From assembly GCF_025698545.1 (NCBI RefSeq), contig NC_068567.1:1550001-1614000 (forward strand): DNA of 64,000 nt, in the 5' to 3' direction. The notes under the pieces are model-generated. The model saw nothing but the letters and a program-made list of their open reading frames with translations, did no database searches and was not told the origin of the DNA. The position numbers and the translations under genes are program-made. This stretch comes from Gossypium raimondii. Its lineage: Eukaryota > Streptophyta > Magnoliopsida > Malvales > Malvaceae. Positions 21,517 to 33,346 of this stretch are shown in pieces. Positions within the stretch are counted from its first letter, which is position 1, and every line of letters starts with the position of its first letter.

Positions 21517-22310
21517 TGTAATGACCCGATAGTCACGGGTATCGAAAGTGTATTTTTGGGTCTTCGTTTTCAAAAAACGGATCCGTAAATATTTAATAAA
21601 AATATTTACGAAGCTAGTTGTGTGGTTAATTAGATTTTGATTAGGTGAATTTGCTTAATTTAAGAGTAATTAGGTGTAAAGACTAGATTGCATATAGGGA
21701 GAAAGTTAAATTATAGATTAAAGAAAAGTGAATGGACTAAATAAGCAATTAAACCTCAAATTAACAAGTGTGTGGTATTGGTAATGAAATGTGTAACATT
21801 TAAATACAAACATTTATAATAACTATTACTTACTTATTAATATTATTATATTATATTTTTATAATAATTAAAACATAAAATAAATGAAAGAAAAAATAGA
21901 AAAAAAGAACAAAGTAGAACGAAATAGAGAAGAAAAGAGAGAAAGAAAAGGAGGAAAAAATTAGGGTTTTCAAGGGTTCAAAGCTTAATTGGTAAGTCAA
22001 TTTAGTCCTTTTCTTGTAATTTTTATGTTTTAGAATCCTAGTATTAAATACTACTTAACCTATGTTGAAATTTTAGAAAATACTGAATTTTTAGATGTTG
22101 CTCATGTTGAATAATTTAAGTATTTGGGATTAAATTGATAGATTTTAAGTTAGAAATGAAAAGGGATTGAATTGTAAAATAAATTATAAGTTTTGAGTAT
22201 TAGGGACTAAATTGTAAAAATTAAAAATTTAGGGATTTGAGTAAAATTAGAGAGTTGAATTTAGTCTAAAGTGGAAATTGAATTTAGTCTAAAGTGGGAT
22301 TTAAGCTTAA
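21517..22310 (-). mobile_element. truncated Gypsy-type LTR fragment
   Basis: Starts TGTAATGACCCGATAGTCACGGG like the 12864 end of the complete LTR and follows it for about 0.8 kb (TAGTTGTGTGGTTAATTAG, ATTATAGATTAAAGAAA, GGACTAAATAAGCAATTA), then stops. The remaining two kilobases of LTR are absent. The right boundary is approximate. Confidence 0.8.
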
Positions 22311-23164
22311 TTGTTTTTTTTTAAATTCGATGAAACAAAATAAAAAGATGAGTGTTGAAATATGGAAAACTTTTATTGTAAAATGATCAAGGTATTTTAA
22401 ATAAGATTATGAGTATTTTCTGGGTTTAGTTACATATTACCCATAAATTATCCAATTTTTGTTCTTTAAATTTATATTTAAGTCGAATAATTTTTTAAGA
22501 AAACAAGATTAGGACTCAAATTGTAAAAAAAATAAGCAATGGTTAACGTTAATTTAACTGATTTTAGTATAAAATAGTGAATGTAATTAGTGTTAGGATT
22601 GGGTATTGGGTTGTGAGCTGAGTACCATGTGCCACTGCCATGTCTTTTTTTCTAACATAATACATTAAATTGTTTTAATTTTACTTATTGAATAGAAATA
22701 TAAATATGAAAAAGAATGTTATAGTTTTATTTAATTTGCAATTTATGTTTTTATTTATTATTGCATTATCAAAATGTTGTGTAGCATTACTGTATTCCTT
22801 CTAATTTCCCAATTTTTGGCAGATGTAAATGAGATTTGGTGGCAATTCCAATTATGGGTTTCAGACATTCCTTTATCTAAATAAAAAACTTTCCAAAGCA
22901 TTTACTTCACAAGGCATGCATGCATACATTTTAAGTAAATAACACACAGAAATCAGAGTACTATAGTTTGAATAATCAAAAGGCAATCATATTCCAACTC
23001 AAAACATGCTTCCCTTACAATAGGAAACCCTACCATGCATAATAATTACAATCAGCATTACATGTAATAATGTCAGGACCATTCTCTGTGTTAAGTTGTA
23101 GTTTTGGACTATAGTCACCTCAACGCCACCTTAGTCCTCCGAATCTCAAGAAGTGAACTTGTTA
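22311..23164. other. intergenic, 3' side of the second DC1 gene
   Basis: No gene. 22460-22655 is one of three copies of a local repeat (see 25370-25780). Confidence 0.5.
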
Positions 23165-25146
23165 TCACAGACACTCACCATGGACAATGAAGTTGCATCC
23201 AGTACATTCCAAAGCCAAATCTAAACAGGGCTCACCACACTTACTGCAGTTCGGATAGTAATAAATCTTCTTAACATTAGTGAGAGGGTGCTCATGAACC
23301 TCAGGTAGTTCAAAGATACTCCCGAGTTTGAAGAATGGATATCTACCAAGGACGCAATCGACATGAGCAGAAGTATCACATGTTGCACAATGATAAAACC
23401 AAAGATTTGGATCTCGACTTTCTTCACATACATCACAAAAATGGCTTTCTGAATAACTGTTATCATGACAGTAAGCGAGTGAAAGAAGATGTTGATCATT
23501 TTTGTGTTGGGATGTAATAGGCAACGAAAAGCATTTATGATCCAAAGAAAAATCGCAATCCTTACACGGAACAACCCTTTGATATCATCCTCACCACAAG
23601 CAACACATCGCCCTTTATATTCGGGGTAGAAAAAAAGAGGATGTTTATGTCCTAGACATGTGCGAGCACCAGGTGTAAGAGCAATTATACATTGAAGGCA
23701 TGTACATTGCTCACATTCTTCACATTTATAGGCAAAAGCATTAGACAACCAAAGACATTGTACACACTCAAATACTTCATTTGAAGTAAGGACTAATGCT
23801 GGTCGGCAACGTCGATGCCAAACATGCTTTACTTTTGGTAACTCGGCGCAAACTTTATGGAGAAAGAAACCACACTGTGTACAATAGTAAAATGAAGCCA
23901 CGATCGGTAACAAGCACCCATCACAACATTTATCATCATACTCGCCTACTCTGTCACTTAATATTAAGTAATGAATATGCTTGAAATGTTCTATTACTGT
24001 GGCTTCTCCAGCATCATTCCATTCAAGAACCTTGGTTATGGAGCTAACATCAGCAGATTCCTCATCTTCATTTTCTACTATTTCATATGAATTTTCATTC
24101 TTCATTGCACACTTCACATGGAATATAACATCGCACTCTGAACAATAGTAACTACCATAGTCTGTACTAACTTCATCATGACATATTATGCAATCCAAAA
24201 CTCTAAAATCTTCTATGCGAAGGAAATATTTGTGAAAAAGGCGATGATCATGCCACTTGCTTTTGATGATGCGTGGCAATGAAGTGCACTTTTTATGGAC
24301 CATAATGTTACATGTACAACATATGTAGGAAGCGTAACTTCCTTCAGTACCACATGCATCACAAATGAATGATGATCCTCTTAGCAACAAAGTGAAAGGA
24401 TGTTCATGCCTTTTATCTTCAACAACAAGATCTAAAGATTCTGATACACATTCAATGTGAACAACAAACTTACACGGAGAACAACCATAAACAAATCCTC
24501 TTCGCCTTTTTACTTGGCATATCTTGCAAGAGAGTCGTTCGCTATTAAATTGTAGAGTAAGAGGATGCTTGTGATGGCACTTATGATTCAGTTTGAAAGG
24601 AAGCTTAGCGCATTTTTCATGTAAATTAAATCTACAGTCAGGAGAAAAGTGTGTATACTTTGCTAATGGTTCCCGACATCCAAAGCACTTACTAACATCT
24701 TCAAGTTCTTCATCACCATTGCCAGTGGAAATCAAAGGATGTTGAAGGGCAACATGGTCAAGCTCTTTCAAATTATCCTCAGCAACATTAAATGTAAACA
24801 AAGCACATTTAATATGAAAGTCCAATCCGCAAGAGCAGTGATAAATGAATTTCTCACATGTTTTATCACAGAAATCGCAAATACACCTTGTGTAAGAAGA
24901 TGGTGGCTCTTGCAGAAGAAGAAGAGGATGATGAGGATGAAAAGGATGATTAAGCTCCAAAGGTGCGTCGCCACATGACTTGTGAAGATAAAACCCACAG
25001 TGCTCCACACAGCAAAAACATGGAGCAGACACCTCCTCCCCGCACCTGGAGCAATGAGTTACACCACTTTGATTGTGGATCAGCTGGTCTTGATTCAAGA
25101 TAAGAAGCAGGGGATGTTGGTGGCCATAATTGTTAGACTCCTCCAT
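23165..25146 (-). pseudogene. DC1-domain gene with a single frameshift
   Basis: From ATG 25146 (MEESNNYGHQHPLLLIL) the frame follows the other DC1 genes with one copy of the N-terminal unit, through the modules near CDACGTEGSYASYIC and CLGHKHPLFFYPEYKGRC. Near 23567 a one-base loss shifts the frame: after GEDDIKGLF the family sequence CKDCDFSLDHKCFSLPIT continues in another frame to 23165, ending NFIVHGECL. Joined, the product would be about 660 residues, like the 29410 gene. It could be a recent pseudogene or a base-calling error, since everything else is well preserved. Unshifted, translation runs about 100 residues of unrelated sequence to 23221. Confidence 0.85.
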
Positions 25147-25369
25147 TTCTCCTTCCCCAAGCAATATAAATAAAGGAAAAGCTCGACTTTGGGAGCAAAG
25201 TTTGAATGGGAAAACAAGATTACAAGCGAAGAAAGATAATGACTCAGGAAGTAGGGGAGCTTATAGTAAAGATCCCGAATCAAGCTCCGCTATACAAAAC
25301 CTCTTGATTTATTTCATTGTATAAAAGTAATAAAATACATTATATTAAAGTTAATACATATTATAACTA

Positions 25370-25722
25370 ACTTTAAATGATTTTTTATTATTTAAATTTA
25401 TATTTGAGTCGAATAATTTTTTTAAAACAAGATTAGAACTCAAATTGTAATAAAATAAGCAATGGTTAACGTTAAATTGACTGATTTCAGTATAAAAAAG
25501 TGATTGTAATTAGTGATTGGGTATTGGGTTTTGAGCTGAGTACCATGTGCCACTGCCATGTCTTTTTTTTACTTAAAACTTACAATTAGAAAAGTTTGAG
25601 TGTGAAAACTCAAATTGTTATAAAATAAGCATTGGTCAAAGTGATATCAGTATAAAAAAGTGATTGTAATTAGCGTTAGTGTTATGCATTAGGGATTGGG
25701 TATTGGGTTTTGAGCTGAGTAC

Positions 25723-25768
<46 letters not shown>

Positions 25769-25780
25769 CGCCATGTCTTT
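25370..25780. repeat. two tandem copies of a local repeat (third at 22460-22655)
   Basis: Blocks at 22460-22655, 25385-25590 and 25600-25780 share CAAATTGTAA, AAATAAGCA(A/T)TGGT, GTGATTGTAATTAG, ATTGGGTATTGGGTT, GAGCTGAGTACC and CCATGTCTTTTTT. The block therefore duplicated both with the gene and locally. Confidence 0.85.
25723..25770. repeat. hexanucleotide microsatellite (CCTGTG)8
   Basis: Seven perfect CCTGTG units and one CCTGCG. The two sister blocks carry the unexpanded CCATGTGCCACTGCCATGTC at this place. Confidence 0.97.
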
Positions 25781-25790
25781 TTTATACCTA

Positions 25791-27445
25791 AAACCTACAT
25801 CATTTTTCATAAACTATTCACTTTTTTTTTAAACAACAAAATAATTTTCATTACTCATGTATCAATGTATATATATTTAATTTTTTTAAAATATTATTTA
25901 AATTTAAGGTTGATATTTCCTTCACTTCTATTTTCTTTGGTTTTTTTTTAATTTTGTTCATTTCTTTTCACTTGAATAATTTTAATTTTGACACTTTTAC
26001 ACTTTTCAAAGTTTAATTTAATAACAATATTCAATGTTGCTTGAACCGGACCAGTCAATCTAAAAAGTGGTTTTGAGTAGTTAGATCGGGAACCAGTACG
26101 AATTAGTTGAACCAACTAAAAATCGATTGAACCAACGGTTGGACCAATTGAACCAGCTGGAAACCGATTAAATCAGTATTTTGAATATATTTTTTAAATT
26201 TTTTGAATTTTTAATAATTTTTTAATTGAACCGGTTAAACCGACCAGACCAATGAACCAATTGTCTGATCGATTCGACCACCAATCCGATTTTAAAAAAC
26301 ATTAATATTTTCTCCCTTCTAATACAATCTTTTAACTTTTAAGTACAAAATATATTAAACAGAGAAAAAATTATTGACAAAAAAAGAAATTTATCCACTA
26401 CTCTAAATAAATGTTGACAATTAAAAATAATAATTAAACTTCAAAAAATTCATGAAAAATAAAATAGAGTTGTTTTATGGTAAAGAAAAATAATTAAATA
26501 ATATTTGATCCACTATTAATTATAATGTGATAATAAAAAAGTAACATTAGTTTATGTAATAATTTATTTATATACCATTTATTAATAAAATATTTAAACT
26601 TACAAAACCATTGAATATAATTGAATTAATTACAAATAATAATAAATCAATTTTTTTCTAAAAGTGTCATATAGATAATCATAAAATTTTAATTTATTTA
26701 AAATATATATTCAAATAACAAAGTTTATTATATGGAAACTTTTTAATGTGAAGAAAATCAAAGAGAAAGAAAATAAAATATGCAAAGAATATTAAAATTT
26801 GAGGCTAATCTTTATTTAATTAGTAAAAACATGATTGTAAAAATATATTAATTTATAAATTAAAAAATAAACACTTAAAATCACATTTAATGCACTTGGC
26901 AATGGAAACAGGTTTGGGGTTGCAAAATGTGTGCCTTCAATAATAATTCATCAATGTCCTCATTTACTTTCATGGCAAGAAAGCTCTGCTCATATGATTG
27001 TAAATAGCATAGTTTTGCCCTAATTGTCTAAACAATCATTGCCTTTTGTCTTCACTAGATTTCCAAAACATGCAACATTCAGAAAAGTAGGAATTTACCC
27101 TAAATCTTGTGTTTCCGGCCATTGCTCCAAGTCAGAAATACTTGTATATGAAAAATAGTTTTAAAACATGAACATATTTATGCAAACACATACTCGTGTT
27201 TGCCCAAATCCGAGTAACATAGATTCAAAGTGAAAGAGGAATGAGAAGAGCTAAAGTGAAAGCACTGGAATTAAAGAATAAAAACCAACAATAAGCAATC
27301 CAAACCACACAAGTTTCAACCCAATCAATTGGTTAAATTACATTATTTCAACTTACAACTGAAAAAACAATTAAAAATCTTTACCTTCCCAGAATCTACT
27401 TCCAGAGGCATATGGGTTCATACATTTCCAGTGAACGAGATAGTT
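25791..27445. repeat. 3' flank of the third DC1 gene, with a duplicate at 30780-33466
   Basis: No gene. 25970-26900 and 27190-27285 are matched by 30780-33060 and 33400-33466. 26040-26290 has many GAACCGG/CCGATT-type inverted motifs (GAACCGGACCAG, AACCGGTTAAACCGACC), resembling a foldback repeat. Confidence 0.7.
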
Positions 27446-29410
27446 TCACTCTGGTTCTGCACATTCAAGAGCCAGCTCCTCACAGGGCTCTCCACATTTG
27501 GTGCATTTAGGGTAGTGCTTTATCTTCTTTACAAATGTGACAGGGTGCGGATGATCCCCTTCTTTGTAGATGCTCCCAGTTTTGATAAATGGATATTCAC
27601 CGAGAACGCATTTCACATGGGCAGATGTGTCGCAAGTTGTGCAATGATAAAACCAGCGCTTCAGATCTCTTTTTTGCTCACAAATGTCACAGTAATGATG
27701 TTTTGAATAATCATGAATGTCGTGATAAGTGAGTGCAAGAAGATGCTCATCGCATTTGTGACTGACTCTAGTTGGTAGTAGCATACAAAAATGATCTACA
27801 GAATAATTGCAATCCTTGCAGCTATATGCGGGCTCTATATCCAAACCACAAGCACTACACCGCCCACCAAAATCAAAATAGAAAAGAAGGGGATGTTCAT
27901 GTCCTGGACATGATAGAGCATCAGGAGGAATAGCTTGACATCGAAGGCACGTGTGGCTTCCACATTCATTGCATTTGTAGGCAAAACCATTAGAAAGGAA
28001 ATCACATATTTCACATCTGAAAATGTGGTCTGAAGTCAGGACAAGGGTTGCTAATTGGCATGAATGATACCAAATAGGCTTCATCTTTGGTAATTCGGCG
28101 CAAGCTTTATGAAGAAAGAATTCACACTCAGAGCAATAGTAGAATGAATCTGAGATCAGCAACATGCACCCATCACAACATTTATTACCATACTCCCTGA
28201 TTTTGTCGCTTAAGGTTAAGTAGTGGTTATGCTTGAAATGTTCTATCATTGTGGCTTCTCCTGCATCATTCCTCTCAAGAACATTAGTGATGGAGTTCAA
28301 AGATATATCAAGAGGCTTCTCATCTTCATTTTCTGGTGAAACAACATAAAAAAAATCTAGATCTCTAGTTGCACAATTCACATGGAAGATGATATTGCAA
28401 TCTACACAGTAGTAACTTCCATACTCTGTGTTGACCTCAATATGACATATCATGCAATCCAGTCTTTCAAAATGTTCTTTGTGAAGGACGTATGTGTGAG
28501 AAACAGGATGGTGATGCCACCTGCTTTTGATAATGTGTGGCAATGAAATGCATTTTTTATGGACGATAATGTTGCATGTGCAGCATGCATAGGCAGCATG
28601 ATTTCCTTCGGTGCCACAAGCATCACAAATGAATGGAGCTTGTCTCAAGATCAAAGAGAATGGATGTTGGTGACTTTTATCTTCAATAATAGGTGATGGT
28701 GATACACATTCAATGTGAATAGAGAAATTACAAGGCGAACAACCATACACAAATCCAATATTTATCTGTCGAGTTTCTTGGCATACCTTGCAAGAGAGTC
28801 CTTCGCTATTAAATTGTAGAACAAGAGGATGCTTACGATGGCACATATGATTCAGTTTGAAAGGAAGTTTAGCGCATTTCTCATGTAAATTAAATCCACA
28901 GTCAGGAGAAAAGTGTGTATACTTTGCTAATGGTTCCCAACACACAAAGCACTTAGCAACATCTTCAAGTTCTTCATCACCATTTTCAGTGAAAACCAGT
29001 GGATGTTGAAGGGCAACATGGTCAAGCTCTTTCAAATTATTCTCAGCAATATTAAATGTAAACAAAGCACATTTAATATGAAAGTCAAAAGGGCAAGAGC
29101 AGTGATAAACAAAATCATTACCGCGTTCACCGCAAAAATTGCAAATGTACCGTCCAGAAGAATAAGGTGCATTTTGCATAAGAAGAAGAGGATGATGAGG
29201 ATGAAAAGGATGATTAAGCTCCAAAGGTGCCTCGGCACATACCTTGTGAAGATAAAACCCACAATGCTCCACACAGCAAAAACATGGTGCAGACACCTTC
29301 TCCCCACACCTCGAGCAGTCAGCTACTCCACTGCCATAGTTGATCAGCTGGTCTTGATTCAACATAAGAAGCAGGGGATGTTGGTGCCCATAATTGTTTG
29401 ACTCCTCCAT
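27446..29410 (-). CDS. DC1-domain (Cys/His-rich C1 family) protein, slightly truncated
   Basis: 654 residues from ATG 29410 (MEESNNYGHQHPLLLML), intronless. It has repeated DC1 modules in the same order as its neighbours but only one N-terminal unit. It ends LALECAEPE-stop, whereas the large DC1 gene reads ALECSKLECKYIVHWDC. Here the Cys codon has become TGA (27446-27448), and the family sequence continues past it as NYLVHWKCMNPY. The last two zinc-binding Cys of the final module are therefore lost, along with about 25 residues. Other modules are intact and the protein may still work; a weak pseudogene is the alternative. Confidence 0.85.
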   Translation of the reverse strand: MEESNNYGHQHPLLLMLNQDQLINYGSGVADCSRCGEKVSAPCFCCVEHCGFYLHKVCAEAPLELNHPFHPHHPLLLMQNAPYSSGRYICNFCGERGNDFVYHCSCPFDFHIKCALFTFNIAENNLKELDHVALQHPLVFTENGDEELEDVAKCFVCWEPLAKYTHFSPDCGFNLHEKCAKLPFKLNHMCHRKHPLVLQFNSEGLSCKVCQETRQINIGFVYGCSPCNFSIHIECVSPSPIIEDKSHQHPFSLILRQAPFICDACGTEGNHAAYACCTCNIIVHKKCISLPHIIKSRWHHHPVSHTYVLHKEHFERLDCMICHIEVNTEYGSYYCVDCNIIFHVNCATRDLDFFYVVSPENEDEKPLDISLNSITNVLERNDAGEATMIEHFKHNHYLTLSDKIREYGNKCCDGCMLLISDSFYYCSECEFFLHKACAELPKMKPIWYHSCQLATLVLTSDHIFRCEICDFLSNGFAYKCNECGSHTCLRCQAIPPDALSCPGHEHPLLFYFDFGGRCSACGLDIEPAYSCKDCNYSVDHFCMLLPTRVSHKCDEHLLALTYHDIHDYSKHHYCDICEQKRDLKRWFYHCTTCDTSAHVKCVLGEYPFIKTGSIYKEGDHPHPVTFVKKIKHYPKCTKCGEPCEELALECAEPE

Positions 29411-30139
29411 TTCTCTTTCCTCTTTGGCTTCTTTTCGTTAACGTAGGAAGAAAAAAACAGTGAAACTCAATAATCAAAGTAAAGCAGAAATATGGAAGAG
29501 AGAGACTCCAAAGTATATTTCTTTCCATGACTCTTTGCATTGATACTTTGCTTGAATGAGTGGGTTTTTATATTTATTTTTATATTTAACTTTCTAATTT
29601 TATTTGTATTTTATTAGTAATAAAGTGGTGATAATTAAAATTCAATAATCTACATCCTAATTTTTATTCTAAAATTATCGCGTAACAAAGAATTTTATGT
29701 AATTTTTAACTATTTAACTCTTTGTATAAAACAATATACTAATTAAATCAATTGCTCCAATTAGGTAAATTCATAAAATAATTATACATTACAAAATTGA
29801 AGCCCTTTTAATCATGATATGAAATTTATGAAATAAAATAAATTATTAGTAAAATAATTTAAAGAAGCTTTTAGTGTGCTTTGATATTTTGCTTGAGTGA
29901 TAGGGTGTACTATATTATTTTCATTTAAATTGGTAAAAACTAAAGGAAGATTATACATATATTTATGTTTATTTTATTCTTTGCTTTGTGGGTTAGATAA
30001 TAAATATCAATATATAATGTGTTTTGTTATCATTTGTGTGCTTGGAAATATGTAAGTAAATTCATTGAAATTCACTTACATGTCACAAATATGAATATGT
30101 CTCGAATTAGATAGTTGTGAATTGAATTAATAATTAGAA
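29411..30139. other. 5' flank of the third DC1 gene, no gene
   Basis: AT-rich. Only the first bases before the ATG resemble the fragment at 4613. Nothing else recognised. Confidence 0.5.
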
Positions 30140-30480
30140 GCTGGTTTAATTTTTCTATCGCGTGTACATTCTTAAGATGATGGTTCTTTTTCAAAATCAA
30201 ACCTTATTGTTTAGCATCTTGTACTAGCCATCCCTTAGAAGGTATTGTTACAATATCATCTATTCCTAATTAAATGAATGTAGCAGTGGCTTGCTAGAAA
30301 CTCGAAGTTTTTACTTGATCCGGGAGGTGTGATGTATATGCCATTCCGAAGTGATTTATTGATCTACTAATAAACCATTTAATGTCAGTTCCATCTATCA
30401 CTTTATTATAAAATACCATATTGGCCCCCGTTCTGTCATAAGCACCCCTTATTCCGCTAAGTGGATTTCGCTAATAATGA
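30140..30480 (-). pseudogene. rpoC2: nuclear copy of plastid DNA: start of rpoC2
   Basis: Minus strand from ATG 30439 translates, after a 1 bp insertion near 30426, as [41 protein letters not shown]-stop-QATATFI-stop-LGIDD, IVTIPSKGWLVQDAKQ-stop and then HHHLKNVHAIEKL. This is the N-terminus of plastid RNA polymerase subunit beta'' with a frameshift and several stops. Upstream sequence (CCACTTAGCGGAATAAGG) looks like the plastid leader between rpoC1 and rpoC2, and the insert may extend to about 30640. It is non-functional in the nucleus. Confidence 0.9.
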
Positions 30481-31031
30481 TTTTGAGTCAATGATTGGAA
30501 ATTTCTTTTTTCTTTTAATTTTGATTTTGATAAAAAGTCGAGTCAGGAGATGAGAAACTAGTTGAATAGAAAAGACCCAAATTCATGCCGGCATTATAGA
30601 ATTTTTTAGCTTAGATACCATATGAGTAGGCTGGAAAAAAAGGTATAAATAGCTACTTGATTTAGTATAGTTGCTTAATGTTGATTGTTTTCCCTTTTTG
30701 ATGTACTTAGTAAAAAGAAAAGTATGAAAAAAAATTTTGTCCGAATTAAAGAATTGTATTTGTTATATATATTGTTGGATGTGTTTCATTCACTTCTATT
30801 TTCTTTGGTTTATTTTTTAAAAATTCGTTCATTTTTTTTTTCACTTGAATAAATTTAATTTTGTCACCTTTATGCATTCCAAAGTTTATTTTAGTAACAA
30901 TATTCAGTGTTGTTTAAATTGAACTGATTGGATCGAAATCGATCAAAAGAGCAGTTCAAAAAGTGGCTTTGAACTGTTAGATCAAGAATTAGTATGAATC
31001 GATTGAACAAACTAAAAAATCGGTTGAGCTA

Positions 31032-32429
31032 TGGTGTGTCGTTGAAAGCACCAAAAATAACCTATCCCTAAGAAATAACAAAAAGAATAGTATAAGCAAA
31101 GTAGGGTCAAATCCTCAGGGACTAGATTGCTACTTTTTGTCCCTCGAAATCTTAGAGAAATGATTGTATGAAACTGTGATTTCATGTATCCCTATCTCTT
31201 TCCAATAGGAGAATAACAAATCAAATTTTTCCTCATGATATTCAACTTTTTCCTCCTGAAAAAATTCAAATCCAACTAAAAATGCTAAATATCTGGAGGA
31301 AAAATCTAATTTATCATTCTCCTATTAGAAAGGGATAGGGATAAATGGAATCACAGTTTCATATAATCCCTTCTCATGCCCAAGAAAAAGAGCGTACTTG
31401 AAAAAATAAAAAAGACAGGATTAAAAATATAGATGAGTTGAAATTGTATAAATTGAAATTGAAATTGTAAAAAGAAACATAAATGCGGAAAGGGATTCTT
31501 CGATTTGAGGGATTCCAACCTCGGAGGCTTTTAAGTGATCCTTCTCATGACAGAATGAGCCAATTATAGTGGAAGAGGACGCCTACGACCACCAGCTCCA
31601 TTTAGATTTTAGCCTTACGATTTAGAGGAACATGACTCTAACTAACCGTCACTTTTGTGAGACCGTCTTACACTAAATCATCATTTCTCAATGGCAAATG
31701 TCACGCCATTTCTTCTCTTGGGTTTGACAACCTCTAATGCAGTAAGTTAAAAAACTGATTGTGCAACCTTCCCAAAACATATAAAGTGGTCATTTGAAAA
31801 GATCACTTTTAGAAGGACATCGACGAAAGCGTCAATCATGTAATGCGGAGAAATGATGAATACTTATTGAGAAGGCTAAGTGCGAGTTCTAAGCCTCATG
31901 AACCTTTTTTGGGGAATCTCGACAATCTTTGACTAGATGAGTTTAGTGGCTCATATTTTTCAGGAAAAAAGAATAAAAGGAACAAAAAGCTAAGAGCTTT
32001 AAGGAGAGGGAGTGTTTTACAGAAAACCGATTTATTGAATATTTATGTCACTCGTTTGTTCCTATTTAAACTCTAAAAGATAAATAAAGATATAATCTGA
32101 AATTAAATTTAAATAATATCATCATAATCCTAACAATAATCCTAAAAATAAAATTCGAATTTAAATAAAGTCTTCTGTTCATAAATCTTTTTTTTTTTGA
32201 ATTTTTGCCCCAAGTCTTTTGCACTTTGTATTTTCAGCACCACTTCTTCCCTACTTCGCATGCTGACCCATTTTATTTTTAAATTCACACTTTTTTCCCC
32301 CAAATTTCCTTTTACCTTCAATATAGTCCCCACAAGATATAAAACGATAAACAACCTAAATTAGTAGGATCATACTCAAAATATATATGTGATTAATACA
32401 TAAAAGCATGTCATTTTAGAGTATTATCA
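31032..32429. mobile_element. 1.4 kb insertion with LTR-like ends (probable solo LTR)
   Basis: Absent from the paralogous flank at 26115. It begins TGGTGTGTCGTTGAAAG and ends AGTATTATCA, that is TG...CA, and is flanked by AGCTA (31027-31031) and AGCCA (32430-32434), a 5 bp duplication with one change. It is non-coding, with a T-run at 32188. Strand and superfamily cannot be told. Confidence 0.7.
31155..31375. repeat. 79 bp inverted repeat with a 63 bp loop
   Basis: 31155-31233 (GAGAAATGATTGTATGAAAC ... AAATTTTTCCT) pairs with 31297-31375 (AGGAAAAATCTAATTTATCA ... CCCTTCTC). Roughly 85 percent of positions are complementary by eye. It lies inside the 1.4 kb insertion. Confidence 0.85.
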
Positions 32430-33057
32430 AGCCAACAGTTAGACCAGTTGAATAAGCTAAAACTTGATTGAACCGAGATTTTTAAATTTTTAAAAAAATT
32501 TTAATTCTTATTTTCTTTAATCAAATCAATTGAACTGATCGGATTAGTGAACTGATGATCTGACCGATTCCAATTAGATTTAGAAAAACATTGGCAATAT
32601 TTTCTACCATCTAGTATAATCTTTTAACCTTTTAAGTACAAAATATTTTAAACAGAGAAAATTATTGACAAAAAAAAGTAACATGGAAACCTAGAGAAAA
32701 ATTTGATCCAGTCTATAAATAGAATATGAACCCATGATGACTAGATGTCAAACCATTGAATATAATTGAATTAATTACAGATAATAAATTTTTTTCTAAA
32801 AAGTGTCATATAGATAATCATATAATTTTAATTTATTTTTAAAAAGCAATATGTATACTAAATTTATATAACTATATTCAAATGACAAAGTTTATTATAT
32901 GGAAACTTTTTAATATGACGAAAATCAAAGAGAAAGAAAATAAAATATGCAAAGAATATTAAAATTTTAGGCTAATCTTTATTTAGTTAGTAAAAGCATA
33001 ATAAGGAGATTGTAACAATATATTATTTTATAAATTAAAAATAAACACATAAAATCA

Positions 33058-33346
33058 CGTGACAATAAGATCTGATAAATATAAAATGTTATAAACTTAA
33101 ACAATGCATGTCACAACACGAATACACAGAATAATTCCAATGAAGGTCTATTGGCCTTACTCCCCAAAACCTCCTCTATATATTTAGAAGATGTATAGAG
33201 GAACTTACATCATATGTCTAACTCACATTTCTTACCATTGTTAACCAAATTTGCCTATTGCTGCGCTAGAAGCAAGTTAGCTTTCAAATATGCAGCAATT
33301 GCTGAACTTGTTAAACAACTGTTTTGAATCTTAAAACGAACCGAAG
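33058..33346. mobile_element. short insertion in the duplicated flank, unclassified
   Basis: Sits between sequences that adjoin, apart from about 25 bp, in the sister copy near 26875-26910. Content is mostly unique (ACAACACGAATACACAG near 33114). No clear terminal repeat or target duplication seen. Confidence 0.45.

Noticed and set aside
23046-23164. A membrane-tail exon after the second DC1 gene like the one at 17734
   Set aside because: A weakly hydrophobic stretch exists near 23046-23080, but no clear acceptor, phase or sequence match to the first gene's tail was seen.
25679-25951. Frame encoding a (LC)n-rich peptide
   Set aside because: It is the translation of the CCTGTG microsatellite and has no conserved context.
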